Positions 55,865 through 64,000 of a DNA stretch of 64,000 nt are shown here, one piece after another (the first letter of the stretch is position 1; the number at the start of each line of letters is the position of its first letter). The DNA is taken from positions 1,488,001-1,552,000 of the forward strand of contig NBAY01000002.1 in NCBI GenBank assembly GCA_002794775.1, read 5' to 3'. Made by a program: the position numbers and the translations under genes. Source of the stretch: Porodaedalea pini (lineage: Eukaryota > Basidiomycota > Agaricomycetes > Hymenochaetales > Hymenochaetaceae). The notes beneath the pieces are model-generated. The model saw nothing but the letters and a program-made list of their open reading frames with translations. It did no database searches and was not told the origin of the DNA.

Positions 55865-58202
55865 TCACGCAGAGACGGAGACAGTGCCAGCGGATTCGGG
55901 AGGGTTGGCGGAGACTGTGGCGACAGCAGCAAACGAAAGCGGCTTGGCCTCCGGCGCGGAACCACTTATCCCGTTGGCATTAACACCGTTAACGCCATTC
56001 ACATGTCCGTTCGGCGTAGTATTTGCCTCCTTCGCCGCTGACCCGGACTCCGACGGACCCGACGGCGAGCTAGTACGCTCCGTAAATGCCTTCTCGCTCC
56101 TTGCAGGAGCAGGAGGAGGCGCCTTAAGAACCTGCGCAGCCGTCGGCCCGTGCAGCGGGGGCGCGATCGGGCTGCGTGAGGGAGGCGTCACCGCGCCCCC
56201 AAGCACAGGAAAATCATCCGCGCTCGGCACGCGCTGCTGTGGTTGGTGCTGCTGTTGCTCACGGGCGGATCGCCCGTTTGCGCCTCCGCGCTTTTCGTGG
56301 CGGGCGCCGTTCGGTTGGTGGGCCGACTTGAGGTTGTTGGCGTGCGGTGGACGGGCGAAGCCGTTCGACTGACCCTGTCCGGTTGGCTGGGAGGTGGCCG
56401 GTGCAACGTCCTAGGTGTTATAAAACAAGAGTCAGTAAAGTGTCGAGCTAGATGGCTACGAGTACACCAACCGTTCGCAGACTGAGTCCTGCCATCTTTT
56501 CGTGCAGATGATCGGCCTGTGGCTGAGTCTGCGCACGTGCACGCGCCGCATATTTCGGTGCATAATGTCCCTGCGTCGACTCGCCAGCATCAGGCAGGAC
56601 ATGCGGGAACTTGCACGCGTCACTGATCCAATCACATAATTCATAACATAATTCGATCAGTCCTCAAAGTCGTCCAACTCGCAAACCCATTAAAAAAATA
56701 TGCTTACCCATTACGACATCTGCCTGACGGAAAGAACGCGCACGGCGGCTTCCGGTGGGTCGGACCTAATGCCGCCGCTCGACGCACACTCCCGCGCCGC
56801 ATATGATTGGGTCCCTCGCGCAACTGCGGGCGTGCGACGTTCGTGTAAGCTTCCTGCTGGGGCGGAGCCTGCAGGGGCTGCGCAAGGCTAGGCGCTGCGC
56901 CCTCGATCTGCGGGAACTGTCCAGTTCCGTTAAGGTGTGGGGGATCGCGCCGATGCGTTGAAGAGGGCTGGATGACAGGAGACGTTGGAGCATAGATAAT
57001 CCCATTCGGCTGGGGAGCGGACTGCTGGGTGGGAGGAATGCCTGCAGACATTGGCGGAATGGGCATCTGACCTGGCGGAGGATAACCGCCCGGTAGCGGT
57101 ACACCGTACGGCACAGGCGGTGGCGCACCTGTTGGGCTGAAGGGGTCCTGCATCGGCGACATCATCTCGGAGCCTGAGTGTATGTGATGAGGCTGCGACA
57201 AGGGCGACTGGAGCGAGTTTTGAGGCGGGGACATCGGGTTTGCAGATGGGGGCGGTTGGGGATACGGGGACTGCGGCATGCCATAGTAGCCGCCGTAGGG
57301 CGACTGAGACATTGGGTCATAAGGAGCGGAATATTGCGCTGGCGGCGGCAACGGGCCTTGGAAGTACGGGCCTTGTGGGTGGGCGAATATACACGATGGC
57401 CCGTAGCGACAGGCGGGGAAGTATCTATTTCATTGGTACACGTCGTCGTCAAATTTTTCAATAAGGGATGAGTAAAGAATGAAAAAAAAAAAAAAAAAAC
57501 ATACCGACACGGAATTAATCGCGCGATCTCTGGTGGCGGTAAGCTACCGCCACCCATAGCATCTGAAGGCTGAGCAACGCCATTGGGAGGGGGAGGAGGC
57601 GGGTAATACGAGGCGGGGGACCCGTCGGGGAGCATCGCACCGGGGAACGGCGGCGGGTAATACATGTACGAGCCCGGCGGAGGCGCCTGGCCGTACGCAG
57701 AATACTCCTGCGGGTAGCCCTCCGGCACAGGCTGCATGTAGGGCTGCTCGGAGGTGGATTCGGGGGCAGGGGTGGCGGATGCGGCGTCAGCGTCCGCCTG
57801 CATCCTTTTGCCTCGGGCGGACGCAAGGAGCTCGAGGACTGTGGCGTCCGTAGCGAGCTGCTCGATGCTCCCGTGGCTCGTGGAGACGATCGAGTCGGCA
57901 CCTATTTACAGCATGAGCACGAGGAGACGTATTTTTATGAAAGGCGGGGAAGGACAACGCACCTGCATCTAAGAGGGCCTTCACGATGTCTCCATGTCCG
58001 TTCTTCGCGGCCTGTACGAGCGGCGTGGCGCCTGCGTCGTCTGCTCCCCCCACGAAGAGAAATCATCAGCATCGTCGATATCTTTTTGTTGAAAGTGAGA
58101 CGCACCCTTGATCTCGATGTCGATGGCGCTGGCCTCCTTGAGGAGGTACTGGACCTGTCCGATGTCCCCATTGTCGGCTGCGATCCAGAGCGGCGAGACC
58201 AT
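55865..58202 (-). CDS. Ankyrin-repeat plus tandem CCCH zinc-finger protein
   Basis: Probably an RNA-binding regulator. ATG 58202 gives MVSPLWIAADNGDIGQVQYL, the first ankyrin repeat; the second is GATPLVQAAKNGHGDIVKAL. A Pro/Tyr/Gln-rich linker follows. CCCH finger 1 (C-X5-C-X5-C-X3-H: CRYFPACRYGPSCIFAH) spans an intron near 57428-57513. After a long Pro/Gln/Ser-rich region, CCCH finger 2 (C-X7-C-X5-C-X3-H: CAFFPSGRCRNG, then NACKFPH) also spans an intron near 56595-56705. The C-terminus is disordered and ends TVSVSA. The two fingers are some 200 residues apart, unlike the close pair of TTP proteins. Intron 3 carries an 18-nt T run. At least six exons. Confidence 0.85.
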
Positions 58203-59077
58203 GATAAATTCGACTAGGTACGAGCAGAGCAGCAAGCAAGCGGCTCTGGAGCAGTGATAGACGGGCGGAGGAGGAGGGAGAGCGGTGGACGTAGAGCGTA
58301 GCGAGTGCGAGACTCAGATGAAAGCGAAATGACCGCCACCACACACAGACACAATTTGTTTTGGGACAAGTAATGTTACCACGATCATTGGCCCCGTGAC
58401 CGCTGACTGAAAGTAGTCAATGGATTATGTCATCACCCGCATACCGTTCTTCCGTCAGGCACCGAGAACCGAATGCCGAGCGTGTCTTATTCTTCCCGAC
58501 TCTGCCCGAGTGTAGGTTCAAGTTTTATAAATGAAAACAAGCTGCTTGAACTTGAATATAAAACCGAGTAAAGAGAACACTTGCAAGAGCGCTTTAAAAT
58601 ATAAAAATATAACTTCAGCGACAAGAAACCTTGGCTGGCTTGACGTGTCGCTGCGGCAGCGGCAGCACATCAAACGCATTCCGATTCGTCCGTCAAACGA
58701 TTAGTATAAGACGATGACCTACGATGGTGTATGCAATGACCACATAGTAATGAGACTCATTGAGAGTCTGGTGACACGGGCAATGCAAACATAGCCAAAT
58801 CTCGACATTTTGTACACACAGACTCGGTCACTCGATCCGCGATCCTGTTAAATTAAATCGCACTAATACAAGTCTATAAATTCATGATCGATGGTGTCTA
58901 GTGATGACAAGATACTTGAAATGCAAGGGAAATGAAGAGAAATGCGTGATGAGATGCTTGGCGAGCAGTGCGAGCAAGTACTAATGGTTCCGACATCTAT
59001 AATCAGCAACGAGATGGTCGTACAGAAAACACTTTTTAGTTGTAAAGGTGGAACGGAGGAACGAGAAAAAGCGGTCT
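58203..59077. other. Intergenic region upstream of the ANK-CCCH gene
   Basis: 875 bp between the ANK-CCCH start and the GPD stop. No open frame of interest and no RNA gene seen. It should hold the ANK-CCCH promoter and the GPD terminator. Confidence 0.5.
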
Positions 59078-60439
59078 TTAAGTAGTCTTGATTTCTGCAT
59101 TTTCATCCATGCCGAGCTTCTTCAACAACTCGCACGCGGGCCCGCCCTTCGAGCGCGCCGGCAGCTCGAGCTCCATCATCGCAGGGTAGGACATCAGCCA
59201 CTGCGCACGCTCGCGCACGTCCTTGTTCTCATACAGCACCTCGTAGATTCCGCACGCGATCGGCGCGTTCGCACCGAGCTCGTCGATAACCATCTTGAGC
59301 CCCTTCGTCGTCGACACGCCCTCCGCGACGGACCCGAGCGTGCGGATGATCTCGCTGAGTTTCTCGCCCTTGCCCAGCCGGTAGCCGACAGTGTAGTTGC
59401 GCGAGGTCGGCGAGGAGCATGTAAGGAAGAGGTCGCCGACGCCTGCGAGCGAGAGGAAGGTGAGCGGGTTCGCGCCGTAAGCGACACCGATGCGAGTCAT
59501 TTCAGCGAGACCACGCGTGATGAGCACTACACGAAGAGGAATCAGTACACAGCGATAAGACAATGGGAAAATGAAACGTACTGGCTCTGGTGTTGTTCTC
59601 GAAGCCGAGTCCATCCGCGATACCCGTCGCAATGGCATACACGTTCTTGAGTGCCCCAGCGAGCTCAAGTCCAATCGGGTCAGTGCCAATGTAGCACCGG
59701 AACCATGGCTGGTGGAAGACATGCGACGCGCGCTCAGCATGGAGATGCGAGAGCGAAGCAATAGAGACGGAGGTGGGCTGCCGACGGACGATCTCCTTGG
59801 CGAAGGACGGGCCAGAAAGGAAAGTCGCAGCTTTGGCGACTTCGGGCCCGCAGGTGTCCGCAATAATCTCGAGAGTGAGCGCACGGGTGCTGGTCTCGAT
59901 ACCCTTGTTAACGAAGATGAGGAGAGGCATGTTGTTCGGGTCGAGGCGAGGGTGCAGCTCCTTGAGCGTTTTTCTGTACGGAAAGACTTGAGTAAACACA
60001 TTAGTTAAAGAGGGGGGAAAAGACGGACTGACCGTACACCCTCAGTGGGAATGGAGAAGAGGAGGACATCGAGGCTAGCAAGCAGCTCTGCGGATGGCAG
60101 CTCAGGACCGATGGCGGAAATGGTGTCGGGAAAAACATGGTCCTTGAGGTAGTCCTTGTTGCGATGATACTGGTTGAAGTACTTGATCTGGGCTTCTGAA
60201 CGCGACCACAGAAGGACCTCATGGTCGGAGTCGCCGAGGTGGTCCGCGAGGCAGCTACCAAAGTTACCCGCACCCAGCACGCAAATCTTGGTCTTTGGCG
60301 GAGACGAGTGGGACGAATGGGGTATGTCGAAAGTCGGGACACTGTCGGAAGACATGGCTGAGCGGAAGCGGGGACGATGGGGGCGCGCGAGGCGTGCGTA
60401 GACGGAGTGCGGCTTGTGGGTGAGTGCTGGGGCATGCAT
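59078..60439 (-). CDS. GPD1: NAD-dependent glycerol-3-phosphate dehydrogenase
   Basis: It reduces dihydroxyacetone phosphate to glycerol 3-phosphate, for glycerol, lipid and redox balance. Exons: 60439 to about 60033, about 59975-59581, and about 59526-59078. It contains KICVLGAGNFGSCLADHLGD (NAD-binding GxGxxG), LLFSIPTEGV, LLIFVNKGIET, TFLSGPSFAKEI, GLELAGALKNVYAIATGIAD (catalytic Lys in ALKN), SLAGVGDLFLTCSSPTSRN and VAEGVSTTKGL. It ends LLKKLGMDENAEIKTT. A TATA box (TATATAA, minus strand, about 60541-60547) puts the RNA start near 60515, so the first AUG is 60439. That adds an Arg-rich leader before the usual start MSSDSVPTF at 60355. Confidence 0.94.
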
Positions 60440-60540
60440 AGTGAACGACGGCGAGGTGAATGCGATGAAAGTGGTAAGTCTATGAAGGCAGAGAAAGAAA
60501 AGGGGGGCTTTTGGGTACCTTCTGCGTTGGATACGGAGGT

Positions 60541-60547
60541 GCTTATA
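60541..60547 (-). promoter_or_regulatory. GPD1 TATA box
   Basis: Minus-strand CTATATAAGC about 100 bp upstream of the first in-frame ATG of GPD1. Confidence 0.6.
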
Positions 60548-61149
60548 TAGCTGCAGACTATCTTTGACGGACGTAAGGTTGGAGAAAGGCGGCGATGTAG
60601 CATACAAGCACGCAAGCGAGCGTCGGGGACAGGTCGAAGGTCGATAGACGCTCCACACCAAAATATCCCTATTCCCTTATTGGGACAGATGCGCCTTTCT
60701 TCTCGTCCCGAACCGGCCGAACCGGAGTGAGCGAACGGCTCGAGCACTGTGCAGTTGCACCCTAGAAAAACTCTTCACCAGCGAAAATGAGCTCTGCGGA
60801 GCTCGGTTGCATCGATCACTGCCGATTACGATAATTACTCACCTTTTTTCTGCTTCTCGCTCGGCATTTGCTAACAGTAACAACATCTGGAGCGCGGTCC
60901 ACGCGAGCGACACGCTGCACACACAATGATCGGCACGAATCAGGGCGCACGACCCGGCTACTCTTTCTGTCACACTCCACGTCACTCTCGACTCAGTCGC
61001 TCCGTGCTCACCGTGTCCGTCCTCGAGCTCGTCGCTCTTCTACCTACTTATTTTATCCTATTTCCCCTTGTCTTCGTCTTTCCTCTCTCTTTTCCTCTGC
61101 CTCCTCTTCAAACTAGAAATACCTACTTCTTGTAATTGCTTCCACCGCG
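60548..61149. other. Divergent intergenic region GPD1/SED5
   Basis: About 600 bp. The SED5 side (60990-61110) is pyrimidine-rich (TTTTCCTC runs), typical of housekeeping fungal promoters near the RNA start. No gene seen. Confidence 0.5.
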
Positions 61150-62672
61150 ATGCCCATACAGGACCGCACAAACGAGTTCAGGGCCTGCGTCGAGTCCATA
61201 CGCACCCGTTCTGTAGCACCCATGCGTGCCGTGGAGCAGCGCCAACATCTGCTGCAGCAACGCGGCAAGGAGAATGCAAAAAGCGAGTTCACGCGTATGG
61301 CGAGTGCGATTGGGAAGGACATTAGCGCGACGACACTCAAACTCGGCAAGCTGGCTCAACGTGAGTCCGCCTCTCTTTGCTGTGTTTCGAGTGGCTCGCC
61401 CGAGAAGAACTTCTAATTCTGTTTCCATATGCTCATGCCCGCCCTTATCTCACAGTCGCAAAGCGCAAGACGCTGTTCGACGATAGGCCCGTGGAAATCA
61501 GCGTGCGTGTCCCCCTTTCTCGTTCCCTTCGTTTCTTTTCCGTCTTCCGTCCCTTCTCTCTTTTGTCGAACCACCCGTGCCTCGCGCACACCCCCATTTC
61601 TCGAAATGTCGATAGTTAGCTTATCTCTGCCACTTCTTTGTTATCTTTACTAGGAACTCACTTACATCATCAAACAAGATATCGCCGGCATAAACAAGCA
61701 GATTGCATCCCTGCAGATGCACCTCAAGCAGCGGCAAGCGCAGGGTGGAAAACATGCTGCGAACAAACAGGTCGACGAGCACAACACGAATGTCGTGATG
61801 CTACTGCAGAGCAAGCTTGCGTCGACAAGTATGGCGTTCAAGGATGTACTGGAAGTACGGACGCAGAATATGAAGGAATCGAAGGATCGGACGGAGCAGT
61901 TCATGTCTTCGACATCTGCAGCTGCAAGTCAAACTCCTTCGAGTACGTGCAGGGTTCCTTCTCCACCCGTCTATTTTTTGTCTGACTTTCTGTAGACTCC
62001 TTACTTTTTGGTGGTCCTCGGGCAGGCGACCCGATGGGCGATGGCAGCACTTCGCGCTCCGACACAAAGGGTAAAGGCCGCGCGCGTCCAAACGGCGACG
62101 TTCTCGCGCTCGATCTCCTCTCTGCCGAAGAAGGCACCGCAGGGTCTAATTCACAAGGTCCCTACTCCCAAATGGCGCTCGTTGCGCAGCAGGACGACTA
62201 CATCCAGCAACGTTCTTCGGCCATCGAGAGTGTCGAAGCGACGATCGCGGAGCTCGGCCAGATCTTCCAGCAGCTCGCGCATATGGTTGCAGAGCAGCGC
62301 GAAACGGTGCAGCGCATCGACGCGGACACGCTCGATATCGCGAGTAACGTCGGCGGCGCGCAGCGCGAGCTGCTCAAATATTACGCTGGTATCTCGAGCA
62401 ATCGGTGGTTGATGCTCAAGGTGTTCGGCGTGCTTATCGTCTTTGTGAGTCATCGCCCCTCATTTTTTCTTCTACTTTCCTTCTTTTATTTTCCATTTTG
62501 GATAGCGCCTCTCTCGCTTTGATTGCGAGTTCGGCAAATTTTCACCCTTCACCCTTCGCGCTCCACAGCTTCTTTTTAGTGTTATCATATTTTTGCGGGA
62601 GACGCGCAACGATACTGATTGGACCTTGTCCCCCCGTTTTTACAGTTCCTGGTGTTCATTCTGGTGTCGTAG
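61150..62672 (+). CDS. SED5: Syntaxin-5 family Qa-SNARE Sed5
   Basis: t-SNARE of the cis-Golgi for ER-to-Golgi and intra-Golgi fusion. ATG 61150 gives MPIQDRTNEFRACVESIRTR, the N-terminal peptide (D-R-T-x-E-F) that binds the Sly1 SM protein in the family. Habc region follows over exons 2-3 (LAKRKTLFDDRPVEI, ELTYIIKQDIAGINKQIASL). A linker precedes the SNARE helix: IQQRSSAIESVEATIAELGQ, IFQQLAHMVAEQRETVQRID (zero-layer Gln). The tail anchor WLMLKVFGVLIVF continues across the last intron into FLVFILVS and TAG 62670-62672, a very short last exon. About five exons. Confidence 0.93.
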
Positions 62673-62888
62673 ACGCACTTCATTTTCGTATCTTCCATAC
62701 CCTTTGTTCTCGTTCTCGTTCTCTTCAGTCTTATTGCGGATCTCATTTGCGGACTCCTCATTGTCCTCTTACACCATCTTCGTAATCATCGGGCGCAAGC
62801 ACCCTCGTTTACGACATATGGACAGAAGTCGTCATAACAAATAACACCCAAAACATAAGAAGAAAGAAAAACCGGAAAGATAGCTAGC

Positions 62889-64000
62889 TCAACCAACAGG
62901 AATAGCATTGACGCCGGTCCCCCAGTCCCTCTCTTTGCGACCTTTCCCTTTCTTGTCTCCACGCTTCTTGACGTGCTTGACTCCGCCGCGATGCGTGCCC
63001 TCGTCGCCCGCCTCGGGTACGGACCATGTGCGCCGCGCTGCAGGCGCGTCGATGGCGCCGGAGGTCGATGAGTGCCGTTGGGGTCGCCCTGGAACGGCAG
63101 GTGGGGCGGGGGCATCAGATTTGGCGGAATCTTTTTGTTGGTGTTTCGTCTGCGAAGAGCTTATCAGTAAAAAAGATCATAAAAACAGCAAACAGGCAAA
63201 AAAGAACAATGAAGGAGAGCTGCCCTCACCCTCTGCGCCTCCAACTCACGATTCCGGCCTCGGACTTTATCGAGTCGGGAGGCGCTCTTGCCACCGCCGC
63301 CTGCAGTGAGCTCGACGTTAATCTGTCTTCCGTCCAGAGAGGAGTGATGTAGCTTGAGTGCCTGCTGTAGCGCGTTGCGGTGCGTGAATTCGAGGAAGGC
63401 GCAACCTTTGGATTTTGTGGTGGAGGGGGACTTGGGGGTGAGGAGGCGGATCGTTGGAGGTGGGTCTACACATAGCGATTATCGATGAGCACTTATCTGG
63501 ATGACGAGGGAACGTACCGCAATGTGCGAAGTGTGTTTGGATGGCTTCTTTTGAGGTTGTGTATTTGAGATTACCTGTGTTCAAAAATAAGCAGCATACA
63601 TATAAAGGGGGGATGAGTGCATACCGACGAAGAGGATGTATCGTGTCCTCTGCTGCTCGGATTCAGAATCTTTCTTAGACTCCTCGATGTTTGCATTCTC
63701 GTCCGTCTCAGATGGCTTGCGCTTCCGTTTCTTTGACTTGGGTGAGTTGGATGGAGCATCTGGCTCGGCGTCGGCGTCTCCGTCGGTTTCAGCGCGTTTT
63801 CGTTTTCTCGATAGCCGCTCAACGTCTTTGGTCTTCACCTCCCCTTTAGGCTTCCTTTCCTTTCCTTGGACCTTCCCATTTGTTGCCGCTTTCGTATAGT
63901 CCAGTCTTGATTCTACGTCCAAATTCCCCGCGTTCTCAAGTTCATCCTCCTGTACATCGAGGTTCTCGCTCTCCGGGACGTCCTCCGACTCAGGCCTCGC
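62889..64000 (-). CDS. NOP6-like nucleolar RRM protein, 5' end beyond the window
   Basis: A likely 40S ribosome-biogenesis factor. The frame is open to the right edge (64000), so the start is missing. Acidic segment (SEDVPESENLDVQEDE), then strongly basic KR-rich stretches (LSRKRKRAE, SKKRKRKPSE), nucleolar-type. One RRM follows over several exons: TRYILFVG (RNP2) with NLKYTTSKEAIQTHF, and KGCAFLEFTHRNALQQALKL (RNP1). Then SSLDGRQINVELTAGGGGKS and RGRNRELEAQR. The last exon reads VKHVKKRGDKKGKGRKERDW and ends NAIPVG at 62889-62891. Introns near 63130-63230, 63461-63520 and 63577-63624. Confidence 0.85.

Noticed and set aside
57482..57500. A(18) run as a retroposed poly(A) tail
   Set aside because: On the gene strand it is a T run within an intron of the ANK-CCCH gene, with no target duplication or inserted cDNA beside it.

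Overview
The window is nuclear DNA of a filamentous basidiomycete, most likely an agaricomycete of the polypore kind. The basis is genes with many short GT-AG introns of about 45-65 nt, a PacC/Rim101 regulator, a PA28 proteasome activator, a fused GARS-AIRS purine gene, and Ty3/gypsy chromoviruses with a C-terminal chromodomain. I cannot name the species. There is no bacterial-type gene organisation, CRISPR array, rRNA or recognisable tRNA.

The left half (1 to about 33,040) is a graveyard of mobile DNA. An old basidiomycete transposase-like gene on the minus strand (remnants 21824-22268 and 28495-29534) was hit by several LTR elements. An LTR element with TGTAGAT...ATCTACA ends (left LTR remnant 17820-18101, right LTR 21387-21823) has no coding interior. 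A gypsy element here called Gyp-3 sits in its left LTR. Gyp-2 (minus, 1638-14104) sits in Gyp-3, and Gyp-1 (plus, 2384-8603) sits in Gyp-2. Gyp-4 (22269-28494) entered the transposase remnant separately. Gyp-1, Gyp-2 and Gyp-4 each have a perfect 5-bp target duplication. The gypsy copies show a conserved -1 frameshift cassette between gag and pol, and an 11-nt primer site exactly complementary to the predicted 5' end of their own RNA, as in Tf1-type self-priming. Nearly all their stop codons are CGA to TGA changes, the mark of CpG methylation and deamination. Further right are a TATAG-rich tract, about 201-bp direct repeats, and a TA-flanked inverted-repeat element (31545-33026) with 488-bp hairpin arms.

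The right half (33.4-64 kb) is ordinary gene-dense DNA. In order: a small methyltransferase (-), pacC (-), a membrane-anchored hypothetical protein (-), mitochondrial ribosomal protein mL38 (-), TAF1 (-), PA28 proteasome activator (+), ribosome-assembly WD40 protein Rrb1/GRWD1 (-), microsomal glutathione S-transferase 3 (+), a Ser/Pro-rich hypothetical protein (+), ADE5,7 (+), an ankyrin plus CCCH zinc-finger protein (-), NAD glycerol-3-phosphate dehydrogenase (-), syntaxin Sed5 (+), and a NOP6-like RRM protein (-) running off the right edge.

These housekeeping genes do not form a cluster or pathway. TAF1/PA28, RRB1/MGST3 and GPD/SED5 share divergent intergenic regions. PA28 and RRB1 converge with only 61 bp between stop codons. 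Exon boundaries for the methyltransferase, pacC and most of MGST3 were worked out by hand and keep frame. Those of other genes are approximate spans from start to stop codon.
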